Assembly: GCF_004167665.1 (NCBI RefSeq)
Contig: NZ_SEWE01000017.1
Location: 23,105 to 87,104, forward strand
DNA from: Hymenobacter persicinus
GTDB lineage: Bacteria > Bacteroidota > Bacteroidia > Cytophagales > Hymenobacteraceae
Direction of reading: 5' to 3'
Length of the DNA stretch: 64,000 nt
Below the pieces are notes generated by a model that searched no databases, was not told the DNA's origin, and was given only the letters and a program-made list of their open reading frames with translations. Made by a program: the position numbers and the translations under genes. Numbering within the stretch: position 1 is the first letter of the stretch; every line of letters begins with the position of its first letter. Shown here piece after piece: positions 50,240-59,155 of the stretch.

Positions 50240-52831
50240 ATGCGCTTACGAGTCCTCTTGTTGTGTTGGTTTGGACTAGTTGCCACCCTGGCCCGGGCGC
50301 AGGACGTACCCGCCGCCCCGGCCCCTACCGGCGCGGCCACGGCGGCGCCCAAGCGGCAGTTGCCGGCCGTGCGCATCACCGAGGTTATCAAGCTCGACGG
50401 GCAGCTCGACGAGGCCGCCTGGCAGCAGGCCACGCCGGCCACCGACTTCATTCAGAACCGGCCCAACCCCGGCCCCCACGAAAAGCACCCGACCGAGGTG
50501 CGCATCCTCTACGATGACGCGGCCATCTACGTCGGGGCGGTGATGCACGACGTGAGCCCCGATTCGATTCTGCGGGAGCTGACCCCGCGCGACGGGTTCG
50601 GCAACACCGACTTTATCGGCGTCTTCTTCGATACCTACCACGACCAGATCAACGGCTACGGCTTTTTCGTGACTACCGGCGGCGTGCAGATGGACTGCCG
50701 CTATTCCCCGGCCGGGGGCGAGGACTTCAACTGGAACGCCGTCTGGGACTCGCGCACGGCCGTGCGGGGCACCGACTGGGTGGCCGAAATGCGGATTCCG
50801 TACTCGGCTATTCGCTTCAGCTCGGCCGAAGCCCAGCTCTGGGGCATCAACTTCATGCGTCAGCGCAAGCGCGACAACCAGGCTTTCTTCTGGAACGAGG
50901 TCAAGCCCCAGGTGGATGGCTTCGTGAACCAGTGGGGTGAGCTGCGCGGGGTGACGGGCATTAAGTCGCCGCTGCGGCTTTCGCTGACGCCCTACGTGTC
51001 GGCCTACGTGAACCATTATCCCTTCAAGCAGCAGGGCATCCGCAACACCAGCACCAGCTTCAACGGCGGGGCCGACATCAAGTACGGCATCAACGAAAGC
51101 TTCACCCTCGACGCGACGCTCGTGCCCGACTTCGGCCAGACCCTGAGCGACAACCAGGTGCTGAACCTGTCGCCGTTTGAAGTGCAGTACAATGAAAACC
51201 GCGCGTTTTTCACCGAGGGCACCGAGCTGTTCAACAAGGGCAACCTATTCTACTCCCGCCGGGTGGGGGCCACGCCCATCGGTTTCGGCGACGTGAAGGG
51301 CCAGCTGCGCAAAAGCCGGCGCCTCGACGACGGCGGCCGGGTACCGGGCGAAGTCGTGGTGACGAACCCGGGCGTGACCCGCCTGCTCAACGCCACCAAA
51401 GTATCGGGGCGCACCAGCAAGGGCCTGGGCGTGGGCGTGTTCAACGCCCTGAGCAACGACGTGTACGCCACCGTGCGCGACTCCGTGGATGGGTCGGAGC
51501 GGCAGGTACTGACCCAGCCCTTCAGCAACTACAACATCGTGGTGCTCGACCAGAGCCTGAAAAACAACTCCTACGTGTCGCTCATCAACACCAACGTGAC
51601 GCGCTGGGGCAGCACCTACGACGCCAACGTGACCGGCGGGCTGTTTCGGTTTGCCAACAAAAAGAACTCCTACGCCGTGGACGGGCGCCTGATTTATTCG
51701 CGCCGCCGCGGCACGGTCTTCAACTCCGCCGACGCCATTGACGACCAAAACGGCTACAAGTACCAGGTGAGCGTGGGCAAAATCAGCGGCAACTTCACCT
51801 GGAACGTGGGGCAGGGCATCGAGTCGGACACCTACAACCCGAACGACTTGGGCATTCTGTTCGGCAACAACAACATCAGCCAGTACGCCAACTTCAACTA
51901 CAACAAATACAAGCCCTTCTGGAAGGTCAACAACCTCTACACCTGGTGGAGCATCAACCACTCGCTGCTCTACCGGCCCACGCGCTACCAGAACATGAAT
52001 TTTGCCGGCGGCGCCAACACGACCTTCACCAAGAGCTTTCTGACCACGGGCTTCAACTTTGACGTGAACCCGGTCAACCACGACTTCTACGAGCCGCGCA
52101 CCTACCCGCTGGGCGAGTACTACGTGCGCGTGCCGGCCAACGTGAACGTCGGCGGCTTTGTCTCGTCGGATTACCGCAAGAAATTCGCCCTCGACCTGAA
52201 CGGCGGCGTCCGCGCCTACGCCCAGGACGACCGGTTTGACCGGCCCCGGCGGCTGGGCATCGGGGCCACCATTTCCCCGCGCTACCGGGTCAACAACAAG
52301 CTCAACTTCCGCTACAGCCTCGACTGGAGCCGGAGCCGCAACCAGATTGGCTTTGTCAACGGCGGGCTCAGCAATGATGAGCCCCTGGATAAGGTTTTCG
52401 AGGGGCAGCGGCCGCTGGGCCGGCGCCGCGTGACGACCATCACCAACACCGTGTCGGCGGCCTACACGTTCACTAACCGCATGTCCTTGACGGTACGCAC
52501 CCGCCACTACACCAGCACCGTGCAGTACAACGAGTTTATCGGGCTGGCCCCGGGCGGCAAGGAAACCACGGTGGCCTATCAGCGCAACCGCGACAACACG
52601 TTCAATGCCTTCAACGTGGATGCGGCCTTCTCGTGGTGGTTTGCGCCGGGCTCCCAGGTCAGTATTGTCTGGAAAAATGCCAACGCCACGTCCCTCGACG
52701 CCAACGCGGCCACGCCCCTGTATTTCGACAACCTGAGCAATACCATCAACACCCCGCACAACAACTCGGTGTCGGTGAAAGTCCTCTACTACCTCGACTA
52801 CCTGGCCCTGCGGCCCCGGCGGGCATCGTAA
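50240..52831 (+). CDS. DUF5916 outer-membrane protein with N-terminal CBM9-like domain, copy 1
   Basis: The 863-residue exported protein has a signal peptide (LRVLLLCWFGLVATLARAQ) and a carbohydrate-binding family 9-like domain at about residues 45-200 (IKLDGQLDEAAWQQA, VRILYDDAAIYVGAVMHD). A long DUF5916 region rich in aromatic beta-strands follows and probably forms an outer-membrane barrel, ending SVSVKVLYYLDYLALRPRRAS. The function of DUF5916 is unknown. A second copy, almost identical in long stretches, lies inverted at 54684-57242. Confidence 0.88.
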   Translation: MRLRVLLLCWFGLVATLARAQDVPAAPAPTGAATAAPKRQLPAVRITEVIKLDGQLDEAAWQQATPATDFIQNRPNPGPHEKHPTEVRILYDDAAIYVGAVMHDVSPDSILRELTPRDGFGNTDFIGVFFDTYHDQINGYGFFVTTGGVQMDCRYSPAGGEDFNWNAVWDSRTAVRGTDWVAEMRIPYSAIRFSSAEAQLWGINFMRQRKRDNQAFFWNEVKPQVDGFVNQWGELRGVTGIKSPLRLSLTPYVSAYVNHYPFKQQGIRNTSTSFNGGADIKYGINESFTLDATLVPDFGQTLSDNQVLNLSPFEVQYNENRAFFTEGTELFNKGNLFYSRRVGATPIGFGDVKGQLRKSRRLDDGGRVPGEVVVTNPGVTRLLNATKVSGRTSKGLGVGVFNALSNDVYATVRDSVDGSERQVLTQPFSNYNIVVLDQSLKNNSYVSLINTNVTRWGSTYDANVTGGLFRFANKKNSYAVDGRLIYSRRRGTVFNSADAIDDQNGYKYQVSVGKISGNFTWNVGQGIESDTYNPNDLGILFGNNNISQYANFNYNKYKPFWKVNNLYTWWSINHSLLYRPTRYQNMNFAGGANTTFTKSFLTTGFNFDVNPVNHDFYEPRTYPLGEYYVRVPANVNVGGFVSSDYRKKFALDLNGGVRAYAQDDRFDRPRRLGIGATISPRYRVNNKLNFRYSLDWSRSRNQIGFVNGGLSNDEPLDKVFEGQRPLGRRRVTTITNTVSAAYTFTNRMSLTVRTRHYTSTVQYNEFIGLAPGGKETTVAYQRNRDNTFNAFNVDAAFSWWFAPGSQVSIVWKNANATSLDANAATPLYFDNLSNTINTPHNNSVSVKVLYYLDYLALRPRRAS

Positions 52832-52853
52832 GTTCGAGGCAGAATAGCTAACT

Positions 52854-52891
52854 AGCCGGACCAGTCCCACCGGGGCGGGTCCGGCTTTTTT
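52854..52891 (+). terminator. Terminator after DUF5916 copy 1
   Basis: AGCCGGACC pairs with GGTCCGGCT, followed by T6, about 23 bases past the stop. Confidence 0.9.
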
Positions 52892-52909
52892 ACCCCTTAT
52901 TCTTACCCT

Positions 52910-54196
52910 ATGCTTTCCCGCGCTTCCCGTTTTTGCGCCGCCGGCCTCGGCCTGCTGCTGGCGCTGCCCCTGGCCGCCGCCGCCCAAACCACCGCCCCAC
53001 TCGACAGCCTGCGCGCCCAGAGCCAGCGCGCGGCCAAGGCCAAGCGCTACGCCGAGGGCGCCGCGCTGTCGGTGCAGCTCAGCCGGGCCGAGAAGTTCCA
53101 GTCGGCCAAGAGCGGCGCGCTCTACAACGCGGCCTGCTACTACGCCCTGGCCGGGCAGCCCCAGGCGGCGGTGCAGGCTTTCGATAAGGCTCAGCAGCTG
53201 GGCTGGAACCAGGCCAGCTGGGCCCGCCAGGACACCGACCTGAACTCGCTGCGGCAGCTGCCCGCTTTCCAGGTGGTGCTGGCCCGCATGCAGCGCATCG
53301 AAGACCGGCAGCGCGACCCGCGCAACGCCCAGCTCGTCACGACCGACATCACCAACTTCTGGCGGGCCTACGACCTGGCGGCCAAGGACCCGGCCCACCG
53401 GGAGCAGATTTACCAGCGCGAATACTTCGACAAGGGCACCGTGGGCCTGCAGGACTACTACGCCCTGAAGATTCAGGACACCAAGAAGTTTGTGGCCAAC
53501 CTCGACGCCAAGCCCGAGTTTTACCGCGCCATCCGCCCCAACACCCTGCAGATTGCCTCCCTGACCAAGCAAATCCGCGGGGGCTTTATCCGGCTCAAGG
53601 AGCTCTACCCGGCCGCGCGCTTTCCCAACGTGTACTTCGTTATCGGGCGCTTCACCTCGGCCGGCACGGCTTCCGGCAACGGCATGCTCATCGGGGCCGA
53701 CCAGATGAGTGCCTCGCCCAGCACGCCCCGCGGGGAGCTCAACCTGTGGGCCCGCAACAACCTGGGCAACCTTCAGGACTTGCCGGCCGTGGTGGCCCAC
53801 GAGCACATTCACGCCCTGCAAAAGCCCACCACCGACCTGACTTTGCTGCGCGGGGCCATCAACGAGGGCATGGCTGACTTTCTGGCCGAGCTGACCAGCG
53901 GGCAGAACCCCAACCGCCGCCTGCAAACCTACGGCCTGGGGCACGAGAAGCAGATCTGGGCCGACTTCAGCCGGGAAATGACCGGCACCAACTGGGACAA
54001 CTGGATTGCCAACGGCCGCCAGGAAACTGCCGACAAGCCCGCCGACCTGGGCTATTTTGTCGGCTACCAGATCTGTAGGGCCTATTACAACGAGGTGGCC
54101 GATAAAAAGCAGGCCGTCTACGACATGCTGAACCTGGCCGACTACCCCGGCTTTCTGAAGCGCAGCCGCTACGCCGAAAAGCTGGCCGCCCGCTAA
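52910..54196 (+). CDS. Secreted putative zinc metallopeptidase (DUF2268-like) with TPR-like N-terminus
   Basis: The 428-residue protein has a signal peptide (AAGLGLLLALPLAAAAQ) and a TPR-like helical repeat at about residues 30-120 (GALYNAACYYALAGQPQAAVQAFDKAQQLGW). The catalytic region carries VVAHEHIHALQ (HExxH) and, about 25 residues later, INEGMADFLAEL, which can supply the third zinc ligand, as in DUF2268 peptidases. It is probably periplasmic or surface exposed, with unknown substrate. It lies between the two inverted DUF5916 genes, with the VOC gene 18 bases downstream. Confidence 0.8.
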   Translation: MLSRASRFCAAGLGLLLALPLAAAAQTTAPLDSLRAQSQRAAKAKRYAEGAALSVQLSRAEKFQSAKSGALYNAACYYALAGQPQAAVQAFDKAQQLGWNQASWARQDTDLNSLRQLPAFQVVLARMQRIEDRQRDPRNAQLVTTDITNFWRAYDLAAKDPAHREQIYQREYFDKGTVGLQDYYALKIQDTKKFVANLDAKPEFYRAIRPNTLQIASLTKQIRGGFIRLKELYPAARFPNVYFVIGRFTSAGTASGNGMLIGADQMSASPSTPRGELNLWARNNLGNLQDLPAVVAHEHIHALQKPTTDLTLLRGAINEGMADFLAELTSGQNPNRRLQTYGLGHEKQIWADFSREMTGTNWDNWIANGRQETADKPADLGYFVGYQICRAYYNEVADKKQAVYDMLNLADYPGFLKRSRYAEKLAAR

Positions 54197-54214
54197 CCCA
54201 TTTTCCCGAGTTCT

Positions 54215-54616
54215 ATGCTCACTCACCTGGGCCTGATCAGCCTGCTGGTTCCCGACTACGACGAAGCCCTGGCCTACTACGTGGGCGTGCTCGGCTTCGT
54301 ACTGCGCGAAGACACCGACCTGGGCCAGGGCAAGCGTTGGGTCCGAATTGCACCCTCGGCAGCGGCCGAAACCAGCCTGCTGCTGGCCCGCGCCGCCACG
54401 CCCGCTCAGGTGCAGCAGATGGGGCAGCAGGGTGGGGGGCGGGTCTGGCTGTTTCTGCACTCCGACGACTTTGCGGCCGACTACGCCCGCCTGCGGGCCC
54501 GGGGCGTGGCGTTTCTGGAGGAGCCCCGCCAGGAAAGCTACGCCGCCGTTGTGGTGTTTCGCGACCCGTACGGCAACAAGTGGGACCTGCTGGGCCCGCC
54601 CGCGGAGCTAACCTGA
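54215..54616 (+). CDS. VOC family (glyoxalase-like) protein
   Basis: The 133-residue protein has the paired beta-alpha-beta-beta-beta modules of the vicinal oxygen chelate fold: ISLLVPDYDEALAYYVGVLGFVLRED and the C-terminal VVVFRDPYGNKWDLLGPP with a metal-ligand position. The substrate is unknown. It follows the metallopeptidase gene by 18 bases and is probably in its transcript. Confidence 0.88.
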   Translation: MLTHLGLISLLVPDYDEALAYYVGVLGFVLREDTDLGQGKRWVRIAPSAAAETSLLLARAATPAQVQQMGQQGGGRVWLFLHSDDFAADYARLRARGVAFLEEPRQESYAAVVVFRDPYGNKWDLLGPPAELT

Positions 54617-54617
54617 A

Positions 54618-54668
54618 AAAGCGCGTCAGCCAGCCGGAAAGAATGCTTCCGGCTGGCTGACGCGCTTT
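54618..54668 (+). terminator. Very long bidirectional terminator hairpin
   Basis: A perfect 22-base stem (core GCGCGTCAGCCAGCCGGAA pairing with TTCCGGCTGGCTGACGCGC) with a 7-base loop begins 2 bases after the VOC stop and ends 16 bases before the stop of the opposing DUF5916 gene. Confidence 0.93.
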
Positions 54669-54683
54669 CAAAGAGTGCAGCAA

Positions 54684-57242
54684 CTACTTTTTGGGGCGCA
54701 GCATCAGGTAGTCGAGGTAGTAGAGCACCTTCACCGACACCGAGTTGTTGTGCGGGGTGTTGATGGTGGCGTTGAAGTTGTCGAAGTACTGGGGCGTGGC
54801 CTGCTCGGCCAGCAGGGACGTGGCGCTGGCGTTTTTCCAGACGATGCTGATCTGGGAGCCCGGCGCAAACCACCACGAATACACCGCATCCACGTTGAAG
54901 GCGTTGTAAGTGTTGTCGCGGTTGCGGGCGTAGTCGGCCGGCGTCTCTTTGCCGCCCGGGGCCAGGGTCACGAAGTCGGCGTACTGCACGGTGCTGGTGT
55001 AGTGGCGGGTGCGCACCGTCAAGGACATACGGTTGGTGAACGTGTAGGCCGCCGACACCACGTTCGAAACCGTGGCCACGTTGCGGCGGCCCAGCAGCAC
55101 CTGTCCCAGCCAGGGCTGATCCAGGGGCTCGTCGTTTTTCAGGCCACCGTTGACAAAGCCAATCTGATTCGTGGCCCGGCTCCAGTCGAGCGAGTAGCGC
55201 AGGGTGAAGTGGTCGTTGAAGCGGTAGCGGGGGTAGAAGCCAAAGCTGTAGAGGGCGCGGCGGGGACGGCTCAGGTGCTCATCCAGGGCGTAGGTGCGGT
55301 TGCCGGCATTCATGCCCAGGGCAAATTTCTTGCGGGTGTCGGAGTTGAAAAACACCACCAGACGGGTGCTGCCCGGCACGCGCACGTAGTACTCGCCCAG
55401 CGGATAGGTGCGCGGCTCGTAGAAGTCGTTGCTGGCCTGGTCCACGTTCATATCGAAGCCGATCTGCAGAAAGCTCTTGGTGAACGTGGTGTTGCCGCCG
55501 AGGTAAAAGCCCAGGTTCTGGTAGCGCGTGGGCCGGTAAAGCAAACTGTGGTTGACCTCGCTGAACAACGACAGGTTGTTGACCTTCCAGAAGGGCTTGT
55601 ATTTGCGGTAGTTCAGGTAGGCGCCCTGGCTGATGTTGTTGTTGCCGAACAGAATGCCCAAGTCGTTCGGGTTGTAAGTGTCCGACTCGATGCCCTGGTT
55701 CACGCCCCAGGTCAGGTTGCCGCTGACTTTGCCCACGCCCACCTGGTACTTGTAGCCGTCCTGGTCACTGACTTTCTCCGACGAGTTGAACTGGGTGCCG
55801 CGGCGGCGCGAGTACACCAGGCGGCCGTCCACGGCGTAGGTGTTGGTTTTGTCGTTGAAGCTGAACAGTCCGCCGGTTACGTTGGCGTCGTAGGTGCTGC
55901 CGGCCCGGGTCACGTTGGTGTTGATGAGCGACACGTAGGAGTTGTGGGGCAGGCTCTGGTCGAGTACGGCAATGCTGTAGTTGCTCAGCGGCTGGGTCAG
56001 CACCTGCCGCTCGTGTCCGTCCAGGGTGTCGCGCAGGGTGGCGTACACGTCGTTGCTGACGGCGTTGAACAGGCCGATGCCCAGGCCCTGCTTGGTCCGT
56101 CCCGACACCTTGGTGGCGTTGAGCAGGCGGGTTTCGGCGGGGTTGCGGCGGATTTTCTCGTGAGCACCCGCCTTCAGGCCGTAGAAGCCGATGGGCGTGG
56201 CCCCCACCCGGCGGGAGTAGAACAGGTTGCCCTTGTTGAACAGCTCGGTGCCCTCGGTGAAAAACGCGCGGTTCTCGTTGAACTGCACCTCAAACGGCGA
56301 GAGGTTCAGCACCTGGTTGTCGCTCTGCACCTGGCCGAAGTCGGGCACGAGCGTCGCGTCGAGGGTGAAGCTTTCGTTGATGCCCCACTTGATGTCGGCC
56401 CCGCCGTTGAAGCTGGTGCTAGTGCGGCGGGTGCCCTCGGCGTTGAGGGGGTTGTGGTTGACGTAGCTGCTCACGTAGGGCGTCAGGGACAGGCGCAGCG
56501 GGGGCTGCACGTCGCGCACCCCGCGCAGCTCGCCCCACTGGTTCACGAAGCCATTGACGGCGGGCTTGACCTCGTTCCAGAAAAACTGGGCGTTGTCGCG
56601 CTTGCGCTGCCGGGCGAAGTTGAGCCCCCAGAGCTGCTCGGGCGCCTTGCTGAAGCGGATAGCCGAGTACGGAATCCGCATTTCGGCCACCCACTCGGTG
56701 CCGCGCTGGCTGGTGCGGGCATCCCAGACGGCGTTCCAGTTGAAGTCTTCACCGCCCGCCGGGGAGTAGCGCGCGTCGAGCTGCACGCCGCTGGTGGTCA
56801 CGGTGAAGTTGTAGCCGTTGAGCTGGTCGTGGTAGGTGTCCAGGAACACCGAGAAGATGTCGGTGTTGCCAAACTGGTCCCGGGCCGTCATTTCCCGCAG
56901 AATGGAGTCGGGGCTCACGTCGTGCATCACGGCCCCGATGTAGAGGTTGGCGTCGTCGTAGAGCACGCGCACCTCGGTCTGGTTTTTCTCCGGCACGCCG
57001 GGGTTAGGACGCTGCTGCACGAAATCGGATGCCACGGGGGCCTGCTGCCAGACGGCCTCGTCGAGCAGGCCGTCGAGCTTGATGGCCTCGGTGATGCGCA
57101 CGGCCTGGAGCTGCCGCTTCGGCGCGGCCGTGGCAGAAGTCGTAGGGGCAGTGGCCGGAGTCTGGGCCGCGGCGCGGAATGGGCTCCAGCTCAGCAGCAG
57201 GAGCAGCGGAAAAAGGGAACGCCGAATAAAGGTGGGAAGCAT
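54684..57242 (-). CDS. DUF5916 outer-membrane protein with N-terminal CBM9-like domain, copy 2
   Basis: The 852-residue paralogue of the gene at 50240 has the same order: signal peptide (SLFPLLLLLSWSPFRAAAQ), CBM9-like domain (IKLDGLLDEAVWQQA, LYDDANLYIGAVMHD) and DUF5916 barrel ending SVSVKVLYYLDYLMLRPKK. In places the two genes are nearly identical in DNA: around the NPNDLGILFGNNNISQ segment only one base of about 70 differs. Protein differences concentrate in the barrel centre. No -7 box was found. The 219 bases upstream hold the terminator hairpins of the next operon. Confidence 0.88.
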   Translation of the reverse strand: MLPTFIRRSLFPLLLLLSWSPFRAAAQTPATAPTTSATAAPKRQLQAVRITEAIKLDGLLDEAVWQQAPVASDFVQQRPNPGVPEKNQTEVRVLYDDANLYIGAVMHDVSPDSILREMTARDQFGNTDIFSVFLDTYHDQLNGYNFTVTTSGVQLDARYSPAGGEDFNWNAVWDARTSQRGTEWVAEMRIPYSAIRFSKAPEQLWGLNFARQRKRDNAQFFWNEVKPAVNGFVNQWGELRGVRDVQPPLRLSLTPYVSSYVNHNPLNAEGTRRTSTSFNGGADIKWGINESFTLDATLVPDFGQVQSDNQVLNLSPFEVQFNENRAFFTEGTELFNKGNLFYSRRVGATPIGFYGLKAGAHEKIRRNPAETRLLNATKVSGRTKQGLGIGLFNAVSNDVYATLRDTLDGHERQVLTQPLSNYSIAVLDQSLPHNSYVSLINTNVTRAGSTYDANVTGGLFSFNDKTNTYAVDGRLVYSRRRGTQFNSSEKVSDQDGYKYQVGVGKVSGNLTWGVNQGIESDTYNPNDLGILFGNNNISQGAYLNYRKYKPFWKVNNLSLFSEVNHSLLYRPTRYQNLGFYLGGNTTFTKSFLQIGFDMNVDQASNDFYEPRTYPLGEYYVRVPGSTRLVVFFNSDTRKKFALGMNAGNRTYALDEHLSRPRRALYSFGFYPRYRFNDHFTLRYSLDWSRATNQIGFVNGGLKNDEPLDQPWLGQVLLGRRNVATVSNVVSAAYTFTNRMSLTVRTRHYTSTVQYADFVTLAPGGKETPADYARNRDNTYNAFNVDAVYSWWFAPGSQISIVWKNASATSLLAEQATPQYFDNFNATINTPHNNSVSVKVLYYLDYLMLRPKK

Positions 57243-57347
57243 ACTGCGTGCGTTTTAGCGAGGTGGGAGCCGGCGCCGCGGCCCGAACCGGCCGGGCATG
57301 GCGGGGGCGGGCAGCCGCAGAAGCGGCGCAAAAAAGCGGGGAGCCGG

Positions 57348-57446
57348 AAAAAAAGGTGGGGCTGTTGCAGCAGCCCCGGCCGGGAGCGGGAAAAGACAGT
57401 CGGGCTTTTCCCGGGGCCGGACCAGCCGCGCGGGCCGCTGGTCCGG
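57348..57446 (-). terminator. Three consecutive hairpins ending the sigma/DUF4097 operon
   Basis: Read leftward from the DUF4097 stop come CCGGACCAG/CTGGTCCGG (57446-57417), GGGAAAAG/CTTTTCCC (57412-57388) and GGGGCTG/CAGCCCC (57377-57358), the last followed by a T7 run (57354-57348). The last is the likely terminator. The first two may stabilise the RNA end. Confidence 0.75.
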
Positions 57447-57461
57447 ACTAGAAGAAGGCTG

Positions 57462-58289
57462 TTATTTGGCCTTGCGGATGTAGATGTTGCCGTTCAGGGT
57501 TTTCATCATCACCTCGGCGCCGCCCCCGTTGATTTTGCCGTAGGTCCAGTTGTCCACGTTCACCCGGTAGGTGCCGTCCTTGGCCGTGCGGGTCACTTTC
57601 GGGGCCCCGCCGTCCACGGTCAGGTCGAAATCGGAGTAGATGTCGCCGTGCTCCGACTTGAGCTTGACGGCCGTTTTGGCCTTGGCCGGGAAGGTCACGT
57701 CAATCTTACCGTTGACGCTGGAAAAGGCCATGGGCGCATTCGGCGTCACGTCAGTGAAGCGGGCCACCACGCTGCCGTTCACGGTGTTCAGCACGGCTGA
57801 GCCCGCCACGTCGGTGAGCTGAATCGAGCCGTTCACGTTCGAGACTTCCAGCTCCCCGCTCACGTTGTCGACGGTGATGTTGCCGTCGTTGACCGTCCCG
57901 ATCTGTAGGGAAAACTGCCGGGGCACCTTGATGGTGAAGTCGACGGGCTGGGGGCCGGGCTGGGAGCGGACGTACACGTGGTTGGCCTTTTCCTGGGCCG
58001 TCACGTCGAGGCCATTGACCTTGGAAATGCGCCGCATCCCGTTGCTGGTTTCGTTCGAGTCGCCGCCCCGGTCGCGGCCGGCGTGGCCGTTCACGTCGAT
58101 GACGACTTCCTTGCCGCCGTAGCCTTCCACCCGGATGGAGCCACCGACGAGCTTCAGGTGCAGGGTGCCGGGCTTGCCGGGCGAGCTGAGGGCCACTACG
58201 AGCTGCTGGTCCTTGTTTTGGGCCGCCAGGGGGCTGCCCCCGGCCAGGGTGCTCAGGGCCAGGAGAGCGAAGAAAATGAGCTTGTTCAT
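57462..58289 (-). CDS. Exported DUF4097 beta-helical protein, copy 1
   Basis: The 275-residue protein has a signal peptide (MNKLIFFALLALSTLAGG) and repeated short beta-strands of DUF4097 type (NITVDNVSGELEVSNVNGSIQLTDVAGSAVLNTVNGSVVA), which form a right-handed beta-helix-like stack. It probably faces the periplasm or cell surface. The start overlaps the stop of the preceding DUF4097 gene (ATGA), so it is coupled to it. It is the last gene of the sigma/anti-sigma operon. Its function is unknown, and adhesion or envelope sensing is possible. Confidence 0.85.
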   Translation of the reverse strand: MNKLIFFALLALSTLAGGSPLAAQNKDQQLVVALSSPGKPGTLHLKLVGGSIRVEGYGGKEVVIDVNGHAGRDRGGDSNETSNGMRRISKVNGLDVTAQEKANHVYVRSQPGPQPVDFTIKVPRQFSLQIGTVNDGNITVDNVSGELEVSNVNGSIQLTDVAGSAVLNTVNGSVVARFTDVTPNAPMAFSSVNGKIDVTFPAKAKTAVKLKSEHGDIYSDFDLTVDGGAPKVTRTAKDGTYRVNVDNWTYGKINGGGAEVMMKTLNGNIYIRKAK

Positions 58290-59155
58290 TTGGTTTGCTG
58301 CTTGATGGTGACGTCGCCGTTCAGGGTTTCGAAGCGGAAATCAGGGCCGCCTTTGCCCAGCCGCACGGCCGTCTCTTTGCTGAGTTTATACTTGGTGCCC
58401 TGGCCGTCGCGCTGCTGGTTCTGGGTCACGCGGGCCGGCAGCACTTCGGTTTTGGGAAAGTCCGTGTAAAGCTCCCCGTGCATGCTTTTGAAGTACACGT
58501 CGGCCGATACGCTGGTCGGGTAGCTCACGGTGATGTTGCCGTTGATGGTTTTGTAGGACGAGGCCTGGCTCGGGGCCGCCGCGTAGCTCACGCTCACGTC
58601 GCCGTTGATGGTGTGGGCCTGGGTGGCTTCCCGCACGTTGCGCAGGGTCACGTCGCCATTGATGTTGCGGGCCTGGAGCGGCCCGCTCACGTCCTGCACC
58701 AGCACCTGCCCCCCGTTCACGGTCGAGACGATGACGCGCATCGAGGCTGGCACTTTTACCACGAAATCGAACTGGTAGCGGTAGTCGATGTCACCGCTGT
58801 TGTAGCTGTTGTTGCGGCGGGGGCGCGAGTCCTGGGGACCCTGCTGATACACGACCACGCTGTCGTTGCGCTGAATAAAGCCGAGCTGGGCTTCCTTTTT
58901 ACCCAGGGCCAGCTGCTCGGCGTTGTCGGCGCGGATGGTTTTGGTGGCTTCTACCACCACGGTCTTGCCGTTGTAGCCTTCCACCGTTATCGAGCCGAAG
59001 ATGTTGTACAGCGCCAGGGTGCTGCGGCCGGCCTCACCGGTGAGGGCAAACTCGCGCTTGATCTGCTCTTTGTCTTCGCGGTCCTGGGCTTGCAGCGAGA
59101 GGCTAGGCAGCCACAGTAGGAGCCAGATCAGACCGAATATCGGGGTGAGTTTCAT
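58286..59155 (-). CDS. Exported DUF4097 beta-helical protein, copy 2
   Basis: The ATG at 59155 gives MKLTPIFGLIWLLLWLPSLSLQAQ, a signal peptide. A start at 59209 would bury it. The 289-residue product has DUF4097 strands (GQVLVQDVSGPLQARNINGDVTLRNV, AHTINGDVSVSYAA, KTINGNITVSYP). It differs from its partner in a longer polar insert near residue 90. It overlaps the anti-sigma gene by 53 bases upstream and the next DUF4097 gene by 4 bases, so all are read as one tight operon. Confidence 0.85.
   Translation of the reverse strand: MKLTPIFGLIWLLLWLPSLSLQAQDREDKEQIKREFALTGEAGRSTLALYNIFGSITVEGYNGKTVVVEATKTIRADNAEQLALGKKEAQLGFIQRNDSVVVYQQGPQDSRPRRNNSYNSGDIDYRYQFDFVVKVPASMRVIVSTVNGGQVLVQDVSGPLQARNINGDVTLRNVREATQAHTINGDVSVSYAAAPSQASSYKTINGNITVSYPTSVSADVYFKSMHGELYTDFPKTEVLPARVTQNQQRDGQGTKYKLSKETAVRLGKGGPDFRFETLNGDVTIKQQTK

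Noticed and set aside
51245..54460. A 1071-residue open frame on the reverse strand
   Set aside because: It lies opposite the DUF5916 copy 1 and metallopeptidase genes. Its His/Val/Gly/Ala-rich sequence lacks any domain and results from the GC-rich third codon positions of the real genes.
54675..57800. A 1041-residue open frame on the forward strand
   Set aside because: It is antisense to DUF5916 copy 2 and the DUF4097 gene, with the same low-complexity composition. The reverse-strand genes have signal peptides and recognisable domains.
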